DNA of 64,000 nt from Mycobacterium intermedium (GTDB lineage Bacteria; Actinomycetota; Actinomycetes; Mycobacteriales; Mycobacteriaceae): the NCBI RefSeq assembly GCF_002086275.1, contig NZ_MVHT01000024.1, positions 1-64,000 on the forward strand. The letters are read 5' to 3'. The notes under the pieces were generated by a model. The model saw nothing but the letters and a program-made list of their open reading frames with translations, searched no databases and had not been told where the DNA came from. The translations under genes were made by a program, and so were the position numbers. Shown here in pieces: positions 1 through 8,457 of the stretch; positions within the stretch are counted from its first letter, which is position 1, and every line of letters begins with the position of its first letter.

Positions 1-783
1 ACATTCGGTAACGGAGGGGGCGGCGGCCCCACCCGCTCCGCCGGTGCCGCCGGTTCCGCCGGTGGCACCGGGAACCGGTGTGAGTCCACCCGCGCCTCCC
101 GCGCCGCCCGCACCGCCGTCACCCCACAGCCCCACGGCGCGACCGCCAACGCCGCCGTTACCGCCTGCGCCGCCCTCGATGGTTGCCGCGCCGCCGGCCC
201 CACCGGCCCCACCGTTACCGAAAAGCCACCCGCCGGTACCGCCCGCTCCGCCGGCCGCCCCGGCGCCGCCCAGCCCGCCGGCACCGCCATGCCCGATCAA
301 CCCGGCCGCGCCGCCCGCACCGCCGGCCTGGCCTGCGGCACCGGATCCGCCCCGGCCGCCGTTGCCGTACAAGATGCCGCCGGCACCTCCCGGTGCGCCG
401 GTCCCGTCGGCACCATTGGCGCCGTCGCCGATCAGCGGTCGTCCGAGCAGGGTCTGGGTGGGTGCGTTGATCAGGTTGAGCAGCTGTTGCAGGGGAGAGG
501 CGTTGGCCGTTTCGGCGGCGGCATACGCGCCCGCACCGGATTGCAGCGCCTGCACGAACTGGGCGTGATACGCCGCCGCTTGCTCACTGACCGCTTGGTA
601 GGCCTGTGCATGGCTGCCGAACAGTGCCGCCACGGCCGTCGAGACCTCATCGGCGCCGGCGGCCAGCACGTGCGTGGTGGGAAGGCCCGCTGCGGCATTG
701 GCCGCGATGAGCGTTTGTTCGATGTTCGCCAGATCCGACGCCGCGGCCGTGACATATTCCGGCACCGCGAATACAAACGACAT
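1..783 (-). CDS. PE_PGRS family protein, 3' end outside the window
   Basis: Surface or secreted PE_PGRS protein of unknown individual function; the family is exported through ESX-5. Reading leftward from an ATG at 783, the frame stays open to base 1 (261 codons, no stop). It begins [18 protein letters not shown], has the PE domain over about residues 1-95, the conserved linker [11 protein letters not shown] near residue 120, and then Gly-Gly-Ala/Asn PGRS repeats. A good ribosome site (GGAGG, complement of 790-794) precedes the start. The last visible residues (PSVTEC, with a Cys) are unlike PGRS sequence, so a different segment may begin at the window edge. The corresponding place in M. tuberculosis also holds a PE_PGRS gene (Rv1396c), from memory. 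Confidence 0.93.
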   Translation of the reverse strand, partial: MSFVFAVPEYVTAAASDLANIEQTLIAANAAAGLPTTHVLAAGADEVSTAVAALFGSHAQAYQAVSEQAAAYHAQFVQALQSGAGAYAAAETANASPLQQLLNLINAPTQTLLGRPLIGDGANGADGTGAPGGAGGILYGNGGRGGSGAAGQAGGAGGAAGLIGHGGAGGLGGAGAAGGAGGTGGWLFGNGGAGGAGGAATIEGGAGGNGGVGGRAVGLWGDGGAGGAGGAGGLTPVPGATGGTGGTGGAGGAAAPSVTEC

Positions 784-1215
784 GTGGTACCTCCAAAGGG
801 TCCCGAATGGAAATGGGCTCACACTGTGACGCAAGACGGGATTGTTCTATCCTTTTTGATACGCATTTGCAAGTACCAAGTAGCAACTAGGAAAGTGGTT
901 GTCGCGCAAAGTCATCAACCGCAATGTCTTTGTCTGGATATTGGCCGAACATCGAGTTCTAGTAAAGCGATTTGACATTTATATGTTGTTGTTCAATGAG
1001 TCCGCCCCGCATTCGCCAAGACCTAGCCCTTCCCGCCGGCTATGGGTGGCAGCAGCACCGGACCCGACGCGGCTGTGGTCAATTCAGGTATTTGCGATTA
1101 GCGTCCCTAAGACCTTCTTCAGATGGCGTCGGCGACTTTGACAGTTCTACCGACCGCGTCGGCCGGTTCGACAAATTCGTCGAAATGCCAGTGGCGCCCT
1201 GCGTTAAGGTGCATG
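784..1215. other. Intergenic region, no gene seen
   Basis: This 432-bp gap lies between the PE_PGRS start and the end of lipH. The first part (about 820-1010) is clearly richer in A+T than the surroundings and probably carries the PE_PGRS promoter on the minus strand. A TTGACA hexamer occurs at 972-977, but no convincing -10 box follows at the right distance. The short ORFs that cross it have no ribosome site and no recognisable product. Confidence 0.6.
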
Positions 1216-2184
1216 TCAGGCGTGCAGCGCCTTTTTCAAAGCCGCCAACCCACGATTGAGCGCCTCGGCGGCAGCGGGCACCACCAAGGCGAAGTTGGCA
1301 TAGCCGTGCACCATATTCGACTCATTGCACAACTCCACCGGAATTCCGGCGGCGCGCAGCAACTCGGCATAACGGGCGCCGTCGTCGCGCAGCGGGTCAT
1401 GTTCGGCGGTGCCGATGTAAGCCGGCGGCAGCCCGGACAGATCGCCATTGCCGGGAGCCAGGATCGTCGGCAACGTCTCGAAGTCGCTGATGTCGAGGCC
1501 CGGTATGTACCAACCCAGGAACGCGTCAATGACCTCGAGATCCAGGATGTACGCGGTGGCGTGCTCTTTGAACGACGGCAGCGACAGGTCGCCGATGCAC
1601 GACGGGTACCACAACAACTGGAAGACCAGCGGTGGTCCGCCCTGCCCGGCGTTGTCGCGAGCCAGTTGCGCCATGACCGCGGCGATATTGCCGCCCGCCG
1701 AATCACCGGCGACGGCTATCCGGTTCGGGTCGCCACCCAACTCGGCGGCCTGCTCGCCGACCCACTGCAGCGCGGCCCAGCTGTCGTTGACCCCGGTCGG
1801 GAACGGATACTCGGGCGCCAGCCGGTAGTCGACGGACACCACGATCGCGTCCGCGCCGACGGCATGTGCACGGGCCACATGGTCATGGGTGTCCAAGCTG
1901 CCGAGCGCCCACCCACCACCGTGGTAGTACACGACCACCGGCAGGTTGTCCCGGTCGATGGTTGGCCAGTACACCCGGATCGGGATGTCGGTCAGTTCGC
2001 CGTACCCGATGGTCCGATCTTCAATCCGCAAGTCCGGCAGCAACTCTGGGGGCGCCTTGAGCGCGGCCAGCCGGGCTCGGGCGACTTCGACGCCGTCGGC
2101 CGCGTTGAACGCCATCGGTATGGCGTCGAGCAGCATCTTCAAGAACGGGTCGATACCGGGCCGGCCAACGGTCGAGTCGGTCAT
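1216..2184 (-). CDS. lipH: Carboxylesterase/lipase LipH (HSL family)
   Basis: Hydrolyses short-chain esters; an alpha/beta hydrolase of the hormone-sensitive-lipase family. The 322-residue protein has the oxyanion-hole motif HGGGW at residues 88-92 and the nucleophile motif GDSAGG with Ser162. The acid lies in EHDPLRDDG and the catalytic His in VHGY near the C-terminus. It matches M. tuberculosis LipH (Rv1399c, about 319 aa) closely as recalled. It is the second gene of a lipI-lipH pair, 24 bp downstream of lipI and sharing most of its core ([26 protein letters not shown] stretches), which points to tandem duplication. No signal peptide is visible, so it is probably cytosolic. Confidence 0.93.
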   Translation of the reverse strand: MTDSTVGRPGIDPFLKMLLDAIPMAFNAADGVEVARARLAALKAPPELLPDLRIEDRTIGYGELTDIPIRVYWPTIDRDNLPVVVYYHGGGWALGSLDTHDHVARAHAVGADAIVVSVDYRLAPEYPFPTGVNDSWAALQWVGEQAAELGGDPNRIAVAGDSAGGNIAAVMAQLARDNAGQGGPPLVFQLLWYPSCIGDLSLPSFKEHATAYILDLEVIDAFLGWYIPGLDISDFETLPTILAPGNGDLSGLPPAYIGTAEHDPLRDDGARYAELLRAAGIPVELCNESNMVHGYANFALVVPAAAEALNRGLAALKKALHA

Positions 2185-2208
2185 CTATTTACGGTAAGCA
2201 GCACCGGG

Positions 2209-3159
2209 CTATCCGTGGAGCGCAACACGCAACGCCGCCAGCGCCCGGTCCGTCGCCGCGGTCGCGGCAGGCACCACGCCCGCGTAGCCGACGTAGCCGT
2301 GGACCAGCGTCTCGGCGTTGTGCGCCTCGACCGGAACGCCGGCGGCAGCCAGCAGCTCCGCATAGCGGAGGCCGTCGTCGCGCAGCGGGTCGTGACCGGC
2401 GACGGCGATGTACGCCGGCGGCAGATCGGCCAGGTTGTCGGCACGACCGGGGGCCATGCCCGGCGGAGGGTTGGACATGTCGACTTCGCCTGCGTACCAA
2501 CGGGAGAAGTCGGCAACAGCCTTACGATCCAGGATCAGCGCGTTGGCATTCTCGCTGAAAGACGGCAGCGACTGGTCCCACAAGGTGGAGGGGTACCACA
2601 GCAGTTGGAACGCGATCGGCGGCCCGCCGTTGTCGCGAGCCCGTTGTGCGATCACCGCCGCGATGGTGCCGCCCGCCGAGTCCCCGGCCACGGCAATCCG
2701 GCCGGCGTCGGCGCCGATCTCGGCAGCATGCTCGGCCACCCATAGCGTTGCGGCCCAAGCGTCTTCGATCGCGGCGGGGTAGGGGTGCTCGGGGGCCAGG
2801 CGGTAATCAACCGACACCACCACCGCGTCGGCGCCGACCGCGTGCAGGCGGCAGGTGCCGTCGTGCGTGTCGAGATCACCCATGACGAACCCACCGCCGT
2901 GAAAGAAGACCACCACCGGGTGGTCGGAACCGGTTGACGGCCAATAGATCCGGATTCCGATCGCCCCCGCCGGACCAGCAATGGCACGGTCCTCCACCCG
3001 AAGTTCGGGGTGCACGCGACGGCGCGGCAAGTCGCGCAACCGCTGGCGCACTGCGTCGATACCGTCCTCGGTCGATAGCCGAAACGGAACGGCATCCAGT
3101 ACCTTCAGCAGGATGGGGTCGATCTCGGGTTTCACGTCGGCGATGTCCAAATTCGGCAT
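2209..3159 (-). CDS. lipI: Carboxylesterase/lipase LipI (HSL family)
   Basis: Paralogue of the neighbouring LipH with the same fold and presumably the same ester-hydrolase chemistry on different substrates. The 316-residue protein shows [22 protein letters not shown], the nucleophile motif GDSAGG, the acid motif GHDPLRDDG and the histidine motif VHGY. It is first in the lipI-lipH pair. Its ATG (complement of 3157-3159) shares the palindrome CATG with the ATG of the divergent membrane-protein gene, so no intergenic space is left for a conventional promoter and leader. The start is supported by alignment with the LipH N-terminus. Confidence 0.92.
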   Translation of the reverse strand: MPNLDIADVKPEIDPILLKVLDAVPFRLSTEDGIDAVRQRLRDLPRRRVHPELRVEDRAIAGPAGAIGIRIYWPSTGSDHPVVVFFHGGGFVMGDLDTHDGTCRLHAVGADAVVVSVDYRLAPEHPYPAAIEDAWAATLWVAEHAAEIGADAGRIAVAGDSAGGTIAAVIAQRARDNGGPPIAFQLLWYPSTLWDQSLPSFSENANALILDRKAVADFSRWYAGEVDMSNPPPGMAPGRADNLADLPPAYIAVAGHDPLRDDGLRYAELLAAAGVPVEAHNAETLVHGYVGYAGVVPAATAATDRALAALRVALHG

Positions 3160-3904
3160 GGAAGTACCGTACGCAAAGCGCTTCGTACTCGGCGGCTGGG
3201 TGCTGGGCGGCTGGGCGGGCCTGGCCTACGGCGTCTACCTGACCGTGCTTGCGCTGCGCCTGCCGCCGGGGTCCGACCTCACCGGGCAGTGGGTTCTGCA
3301 GCCCCCGTTCAAGGCGTCGATGGCGCTGTTGCTGGCCGCCGCTGCGGTCGCCCACCCGATCGCCCGGGAGCGACGGTGGTTGCTGCCGGCACTTTTGTTC
3401 TCAGCGGGCGGCGATTGGCTGCTGGCCATTCCGTGGTGGCCCATGTCATTTGTGCTCGGCCTGGGTTCATTCCTGTTGGCGCATCTGTGTTTTCTGGCCG
3501 CGCTGGCACCCCTGGTGCTGAAGTCGCCCCGTTCGCGGGTGCGCATCGGCGCCGCGGTCTTGATGTACCTGTCATCAGCGTCATTGTTGACCTGGTTCTG
3601 GCCGCACCTGGGCAAGGAGAAGCTGACCGTCCCGGTGACCGTCTACATCATCGTGCTTTCCACCATGGTGTCCGCGGCGCTGCTGGCGAAATTGCCGACG
3701 ATCTGGACCGCGGTGGGGGCGGTGTCTTTTGCCGTATCCGACTCGATGATCGCCATCAGCCGGTTCATTCTCGGCAACGAAGCATTGGCAGTTCCGATCT
3801 GGTGGACATACGCGGGGGCCCTCGTCTTGATCACGGCCGGGTTCTTCTTCGGCCGTGAGGAAACCGCCGAAACCGAGGTCGCCGAACCTGCGGAAGCCAC
3901 TTAG
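3158..3904 (+). CDS. YhhN/TMEM86-like integral membrane protein (possible lysoplasmalogenase)
   Basis: About 248 residues with eight hydrophobic segments. The family signatures are visible in order: a GDW-L-L stretch ([12 protein letters not shown]), an AH-F stretch ([10 protein letters not shown]) and an SD-containing helix ([13 protein letters not shown]). YhhN/TMEM86 proteins include the animal lysoplasmalogenase TMEM86B; activity in mycobacteria is not established. It corresponds by position to Rv1401. The start at 3158 keeps the first membrane helix and overlaps the lipI start; an internal ATG at 3319 would give a shorter protein of about 194 aa, nearer to the annotated Rv1401 length as remembered. 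The C-terminus is acidic ([14 protein letters not shown]). Confidence 0.8.
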   Translation: MEVPYAKRFVLGGWVLGGWAGLAYGVYLTVLALRLPPGSDLTGQWVLQPPFKASMALLLAAAAVAHPIARERRWLLPALLFSAGGDWLLAIPWWPMSFVLGLGSFLLAHLCFLAALAPLVLKSPRSRVRIGAAVLMYLSSASLLTWFWPHLGKEKLTVPVTVYIIVLSTMVSAALLAKLPTIWTAVGAVSFAVSDSMIAISRFILGNEALAVPIWWTYAGALVLITAGFFFGREETAETEVAEPAEAT

Positions 3905-3947
3905 ATCTGGTTGTCGGTGGCCATCGCTACGGTGACGACCGAGAAAC

Positions 3948-5969
3948 ATGTTGGCCAGCAAAGTGTCCCGGGGGTCTGACCGCGCATCCCTTGAAGTAGA
4001 GCCGATCGCGCGGGTACTGCCGATGTTGTCGGTGCCGCACCTCGACCGCGAGTTCGACTACTTGGTCTCCGCCGAGCAGTCCGACGACGCACAGCCAGGG
4101 GTGCGGGTGCGCGTGCGATTCCACGGCCGCCTGGTCGATGGCTTCATCCTGGAACGGCGCAACGACACCGACCATCACGGCAAGCTGGGCTGGCTCGATC
4201 GGGTCGTTTCCCCCGAACCTGTGCTGACCCCGGAGATCCGCCGCCTGGTCGACGCGGTGGCCGCGCGTTATGCGGGAACCCGCCCCGACGTACTACGCCT
4301 GGCGGTGCCGCCCCGGCATGCCCGAGTGGAGCGAGAGGCCGTGGCCGCCCTGGGCGCACCGGACGTCGCGCCGGTCGACGCGTCGGGTTGGGAGGTGTAT
4401 GGGCGTGGCGGCGCCTTCCTGGCCGCGTTGACCGAGGCGCGCGCCGCTCGGGCCGTGTGGCAGGCACTTCCGGGGGAGCAGTGGGCGGACCGCTTCGCCG
4501 AGGCCGCCGCCCAGACGGTCCGAGCGGGGCGCACGGTACTGGCGATCGTGCCTGACCAGCGGGACCTGGACGCCCTGTGGCGGGCCGCGACCGCCCTGGT
4601 CGACGAGAACCATGTCGTAGCGCTGTCGGCCGGCTTGGGCCCGGCCGCACGCTACCGGCGCTGGTTGGCGGCGCTGCGCGGTCGCGCCCGGGTGGTAATC
4701 GGTACCCGCAGCGCGGTGTTTGCGCCGCTCAGCGACCTGGGGTTGGTCATGGTCTGGGCCGACGGCGACGACAGCTTGGCGGAGCCGCGCGCACCGTATC
4801 CACACGCCCGCGAGGTGGCGATGCTGCGCGCCCATCAGGCCCGGTGCGCGGCGCTGATCGGCGGCTACGCCCGGACCGCGGAGGCACATGCGTTGGTCCG
4901 CAGCGGTTGGGCTCACGACATCGTCGCGCCGCGGCCCGTCGTGCGCGCGGCGAGCCCGCGGGTCGTCGCCCTCGACGACGGCGGTTACGCCGAGGAGCGC
5001 GACCCGGCAGCCCGCACGGCACGGCTACCCTCCATCGCGTTGCGCGCGGCCCGTTCGGCGTTAGAGGCGGGAGCGCCGGTGCTGGTGCAGGTTCCGCGCC
5101 GCGGCTATGTGCCGGCGTTGGCCTGCGGGCGCTGCCGCACGATCGCCCGCTGCCGGCACTGCACGGGTCCGCTGCAGTTGCAGGACCGGGCGGCGCAAGG
5201 CACGGTCTGCGGTTGGTGCGGACGCATCGACCCGACGGTTCGCTGCGTGCGCTGTGGCTCCGACGCGGTGCGCGCGGTGGTGGTCGGGGCCCGGCGCACC
5301 GCAGAAGAGCTCGGCCGAGCCTTCCCGGGAACCGCGGTGATCACGTCGGCGGGGGATCACATCATCACGGATGTCGTCGCCAAGCCGGCCCTGGTGGTTG
5401 CTACGCCCGGTGCGGAGCCGCCGGCCGAGGACGGGTACGGCGCGGCGTTGCTGCTGGACACCTGGGCTCTGCTGGGACGGCAAGATCTGCGTGCGGCCGA
5501 GGAGGCGTTGTGGAGGTGGATGGCCGCGGCCGCGTTGGTGCGACCGCGACGGGACGGCGGTGTGGTGACGGTGGTCGCCGAAGCGTCCATTCCGACGGTG
5601 CAAGCGCTGATCCGTTGGGATCCGGTCGGTCACGCCGACGCCGAACTCGAAGCTCGATCCGAAGTGGGTTTGCCGCCAAGCGTTCACATCGCTGCCCTGG
5701 ACGGCACCGCGGCGGGTGTACGGGCCCTGCTGGATCAGGTCGAATTGCCCGAGGGCGCCGAGCTTTTGGGTCCGGTTGAGCTGCCGCCGGGGGTACGCCG
5801 CCCGCCGGGCACTCCCGCTGAGGCGCCAGTGACCAGGATGCTGGTGCGGGTCGACCGCCAGCTTGGCTTGCAGCTCGCGGCGAGCTTGCGGCGGGCGGTC
5901 GGGGTGCTCAGTGCTCGCCAGAACCATGAGCCGGTGCGCGTGCAGATCGACCCGTTACATATCGGATAG
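3948..5969 (+). CDS. priA: Primosomal protein N' (PriA), helicase motifs degenerate
   Basis: PriA recognises stalled replication forks and reloads the replisome. This 673-residue protein keeps the N-terminal 3'-DNA-binding region (LPMLSVPHLDREFDYLV) and all four zinc-binding CxxC pairs (CGRCRTIARCRHC, CGWC, CVRCG near residues 385-445). Where PriA helicases carry the Walker A loop (GxTGSGKT) it reads ALPGEQWADRF. Where the DEEH Walker B box should be it reads WADGDDS. It is therefore unlikely to hydrolyse ATP, as has been noted for actinobacterial PriA. Length is close to Rv1402 (about 655 aa). It stands 43 bp after the YhhN-like gene, possibly in one transcript. Confidence 0.92.
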   Translation: MLASKVSRGSDRASLEVEPIARVLPMLSVPHLDREFDYLVSAEQSDDAQPGVRVRVRFHGRLVDGFILERRNDTDHHGKLGWLDRVVSPEPVLTPEIRRLVDAVAARYAGTRPDVLRLAVPPRHARVEREAVAALGAPDVAPVDASGWEVYGRGGAFLAALTEARAARAVWQALPGEQWADRFAEAAAQTVRAGRTVLAIVPDQRDLDALWRAATALVDENHVVALSAGLGPAARYRRWLAALRGRARVVIGTRSAVFAPLSDLGLVMVWADGDDSLAEPRAPYPHAREVAMLRAHQARCAALIGGYARTAEAHALVRSGWAHDIVAPRPVVRAASPRVVALDDGGYAEERDPAARTARLPSIALRAARSALEAGAPVLVQVPRRGYVPALACGRCRTIARCRHCTGPLQLQDRAAQGTVCGWCGRIDPTVRCVRCGSDAVRAVVVGARRTAEELGRAFPGTAVITSAGDHIITDVVAKPALVVATPGAEPPAEDGYGAALLLDTWALLGRQDLRAAEEALWRWMAAAALVRPRRDGGVVTVVAEASIPTVQALIRWDPVGHADAELEARSEVGLPPSVHIAALDGTAAGVRALLDQVELPEGAELLGPVELPPGVRRPPGTPAEAPVTRMLVRVDRQLGLQLAASLRRAVGVLSARQNHEPVRVQIDPLHIG

Positions 5970-5971
5970 TC

Positions 5972-5992
5972 ATTGTATCCATGAGAAACAAT
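5972..5992. promoter_or_regulatory. Inverted repeat ATTGT-N11-ACAAT upstream of the MarR gene
   Basis: Perfect 5-bp arms lie at 5972-5976 and 5988-5992, about 85 bp before the MarR start. The left arm belongs to TTGTATC (5973-5979), repeated directly at 6032-6038. A near match, ATTGTGTC, occurs on the minus strand at 7416-7423 in front of the methyltransferase gene. This arrangement suits an autoregulated MarR-type operator, but the assignment is inference. Confidence 0.35.
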
Positions 5993-6077
5993 CGTCATCT
6001 ACGACAGTAGAAGGCTGTTACACTTTCCCTGTTGTATCTAGAGGTTGACCGCCGGAAGACCCGGGGAAAGGGCCCAC

Positions 6078-6560
6078 ATGTCGACGGACAACGCCGTAGC
6101 CGAGGAGTCGGTGGATGCGATTGCCGATTCTTTGCTCACCGCATCCCGGTTGTTGGTAGCCATCTCAGCGCGATCCATCGCGATGGTCGATGAGACGATC
6201 ACCATCCCGCAGTTTCGAACCCTGGTGATCTTGTCCAATCACGGCCCGATCAACCTCGCAACGTTGGCGACGCTGCTCGGCGTTCAGCCGTCGGCGACCG
6301 GGCGAATGGTAGACCGACTCGTCAGCGCCGGACTGATCGACCGACTGCCGCACCCGAAGTCTCGACGCGAGTTGCTGGCCGCCCTCACCCAGCGCGGACG
6401 CGACGTCGTGGCCAAAGTCACCGCGAACCGACGTGCCGAAATCGCACGCATCGTGGAGCAAATGCCGCTGGCGGAACGCCGCGGCCTGGTGCGCGCCCTC
6501 ACGGCGTTCACCGCGGCCGGCGGCGAACCGGACGCCCACGTCAACATCGAGGAAATATAA
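6078..6560 (+). CDS. MarR-family transcriptional regulator (Rv1404-like)
   Basis: A 160-residue winged-helix regulator. The DNA-binding part is visible as LATLATLLGVQPSATGRMVDRL followed by the wing (RLPHPKSRRELLAALT). The ATG at 6078 was chosen over the upstream frame opening (6045) because it gives the normal MarR length and the N-terminus of Rv1404 as I recall it. In M. tuberculosis Rv1404 has been reported to repress the methyltransferase genes Rv1403c and Rv1405c and to act in acid stress. Here it faces an Rv1405c-like gene tail to tail (6-bp gap), and no Rv1403c homologue is present. The ligand is unknown. Confidence 0.9.
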   Translation: MSTDNAVAEESVDAIADSLLTASRLLVAISARSIAMVDETITIPQFRTLVILSNHGPINLATLATLLGVQPSATGRMVDRLVSAGLIDRLPHPKSRRELLAALTQRGRDVVAKVTANRRAEIARIVEQMPLAERRGLVRALTAFTAAGGEPDAHVNIEEI

Positions 6561-6566
6561 ACGGCC

Positions 6567-7370
6567 TCAACGCTTTTCCGCTGTGGCCAACAAGTACTCC
6601 CACGCCATGACGCCGCCGGCCAGGTACTCCCCGGCAAGCTCGACGAGTTGTGCGTCGAGTTCCGCGGCCAGTACCTGGTTGTGGCCGACGTTTGCATACG
6701 CCTCGATGGTCGGACCGTAGTGGGTCTTGAAGTAGTTGTGGACGTCCCACGGGGTGTCGAACCGATCGACTTTCAACGCCCCGCGTCGGGTCCTGACATG
6801 CGTGACGCGGTCGCCCCACAGGCCGCGGATGTAGGCCTCGCGTCCCCACAGCGCCGACGGGGGTAGCGCCGCCGACAGACTCGGCCGGTACGGCCTGATC
6901 GCGGCTAGCATCCGGCCGAAGAATCCCTCTCCGGTCCAACTGATCACGCCAATCGTGCCGCCCGGTCGGCACACCCGCACCAGCTCATGAGCCGCGCGTT
7001 GATGATCCGGTGCGAACATCACGCCGATGGCCGAGATCACGGTGTCGAACTCGTTGTCACCAAACGGCAAAGCTTGCGCGTTGGCTTCTCGGTAGTCCAG
7101 CGTCAGTCCCTGCTCCGCGGCGCGCGCCTGTGACCGCCGCAGCAGTTCGGGGGTGAGGTCGGTGGACACGACGGTGGCACCCGTCCGTGCGGCGGGCAGC
7201 GAGATGTTTCCAGACCCGGCCGCCACATCGAGAACCCGGGTGCCCGGCCCAATTCCCGTCGCTGACACCAGGATTGGTCCCAACGGGGCCATCACCTCCT
7301 CGGCCATCAGGGCATAGTCGCCCAGCGCCCACATGGCTCGGTGCGTTTCGGCCAACGTGTCGACAGTCAT
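6567..7370 (-). CDS. SAM-dependent methyltransferase (Rv1405c-like)
   Basis: Class I methyltransferase of 267 residues. The SAM-binding motif I reads VLDVAAGSGNIS, followed by the acidic end of strand 2 (VVSTDLTPELL), a motif with ANAQALPFGD, and CRPGGTIGVISW after strand 4. The substrate is not evident; relatives include UbiE-like enzymes. The start at 7370 has an ideal Shine-Dalgarno (AGGAGG, complement of 7375-7380), so an in-frame extension to 7403 is rejected. It is the likely target of the adjacent MarR regulator: the two genes converge with 6 bp between stops, and the MarR-side sequence motif recurs upstream of its start. Confidence 0.9.
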   Translation of the reverse strand: MTVDTLAETHRAMWALGDYALMAEEVMAPLGPILVSATGIGPGTRVLDVAAGSGNISLPAARTGATVVSTDLTPELLRRSQARAAEQGLTLDYREANAQALPFGDNEFDTVISAIGVMFAPDHQRAAHELVRVCRPGGTIGVISWTGEGFFGRMLAAIRPYRPSLSAALPPSALWGREAYIRGLWGDRVTHVRTRRGALKVDRFDTPWDVHNYFKTHYGPTIEAYANVGHNQVLAAELDAQLVELAGEYLAGGVMAWEYLLATAEKR

Positions 7371-7390
7371 CCGTCCTCCTTGCTCAAAAA

Positions 7391-7423
7391 TTGCTCTAAG
7401 CAAAACTATTGGTAGGACACAAT
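7391..7423. promoter_or_regulatory. Palindrome and MarR-like half-site upstream of the methyltransferase
   Basis: A perfect palindrome, TTGCT-CTA-AGCAA, lies at 7391-7403, about 20 bp before the methyltransferase start. The sequence GACACAAT (7416-7423, reading ATTGTGTC on the minus strand) differs by one base from the ATTGTATC element in front of the MarR gene. Both sit where a repressor of the methyltransferase would bind. Assignment is inference. Confidence 0.35.
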
Positions 7424-7506
7424 ATGCATTAGCAACATTAGATCCGGCTGAGAGTTTGCCGTGGTCTTCCGGCTACGGCGTGTGATGCCTCCGAGGGCGG
7501 CCTTCC

Positions 7507-7512
7507 TAGACT
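7507..7512 (+). promoter_or_regulatory. Candidate -10 box of a leaderless fmt transcript
   Basis: TAGACT followed by exactly 6 nt and then the fmt GTG. Mycobacterial transcripts that begin at the start codon typically have a TANNNT box 6-7 nt upstream. No Shine-Dalgarno is seen before fmt, which fits a leaderless mRNA. Confidence 0.45.
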
Positions 7513-7518
7513 TAGTCG

Positions 7519-8457
7519 GTGCGCATTGTCTTCGCCGGTACCCCCGAACCCGCGCTGCCGTCATTGCGCCGACTCATCGAATCGCCGAATCACGACGTCA
7601 TCGCGGTGCTGACCCGGCCCGATGCCGCGTCAGGGCGGCGCGGGAAGCCGGAGCCGTCACCTGTAGCCCGCGCGGCGCTCGACCGCGGCATACCGGTGAT
7701 GCGGCCGTCCCGGCCCAACTCGCCGGAGTTCGTCGCCGAACTAACCGAGTTGGCGCCAGAGTGTTGTGCCGTGGTGGCCTATGGTGCGCTGCTCGGCGAC
7801 GCACTGCTGGCCGTCCCCCCGCGCGGCTGGGTCAACCTGCACTTCTCGCTGCTGCCCGCCTGGCGGGGAGCGGCACCGGTACAGGCGGCGATCGCGGCGG
7901 GGGACACGATCACCGGAGCCACAACCTTTCTGATCGAGCCGAGCCTGGACTCCGGTCCCGTCTACGGTGTGGTCACCGAGACCATCCGGCCCACCGATAC
8001 CGCCGGCGATCTTCTTGAACGCCTTGCCATTTCGGGAGCCGAACTGTTGTCACAAACCCTGGACGGCATCGCCGACCAGACGTTGACGCCGTGTCCGCAG
8101 CCGACCGAGGGCATCAGCCTGGCGCCCAAGGTCACCGTCGAGCAGGCCCGGGTGCGCTGGGATCTGCCGGCTCAGGTCATCGAACGGCGGATTCGTTCGG
8201 TCACCCCGAACCCGGGCGCGTGGACGCTGATCGGTGATCTACGCGTCAAACTCGGCCCGGTGCAAGTCGATACCAGTCCCGACGCCCCGAAAACACTGCC
8301 GCCCGGAGCAATTCAGGTCGACCGTAAGAACGTGTGGATCGGTACCAGCTCGGACCCGGTGCGGCTAGGCCAAATTCAACCGCCTGGGAAGAAACTCATG
8401 AATGCCGCCGACTGGGCGCGGGGTGCTCGGCTCGATCCTGACGTGCGTGCCTCATGA
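7519..8457 (+). CDS. fmt: Methionyl-tRNA formyltransferase
   Basis: Transfers a formyl group from 10-formyl-THF to initiator Met-tRNA. The 312-residue protein begins [16 protein letters not shown] (translated from GTG). It carries the formyltransferase core around residues 105-150, including the conserved [17 protein letters not shown] stretch with its catalytic region, the GVT-type loop (ITGATTF), and the C-terminal OB-like tRNA-binding domain. Length and sequence match Rv1406. It overlaps rsmB by 4 bp (ATGA) and probably heads the transcript fmt-rsmB-rpe-ribD. Confidence 0.96.
   Translation: MRIVFAGTPEPALPSLRRLIESPNHDVIAVLTRPDAASGRRGKPEPSPVARAALDRGIPVMRPSRPNSPEFVAELTELAPECCAVVAYGALLGDALLAVPPRGWVNLHFSLLPAWRGAAPVQAAIAAGDTITGATTFLIEPSLDSGPVYGVVTETIRPTDTAGDLLERLAISGAELLSQTLDGIADQTLTPCPQPTEGISLAPKVTVEQARVRWDLPAQVIERRIRSVTPNPGAWTLIGDLRVKLGPVQVDTSPDAPKTLPPGAIQVDRKNVWIGTSSDPVRLGQIQPPGKKLMNAADWARGARLDPDVRAS

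Noticed and set aside
44..568. Long Pro-rich plus-strand ORF
   Set aside because: It is the antisense of the Gly-rich PGRS codons of the minus-strand PE_PGRS gene; it has no ribosome site or known domain.
972..1010. TTGACA promoter in the first intergenic region
   Set aside because: No -10 box at 16-18 bp and no gene downstream on that strand, since lipH is on the minus strand.
1123..2745. 540-codon plus-strand ORF across lipH and lipI
   Set aside because: It is a shadow of two well-supported esterase genes on the other strand; its composition (Arg, Gln, Val rich) matches antisense reading of high-GC codons.
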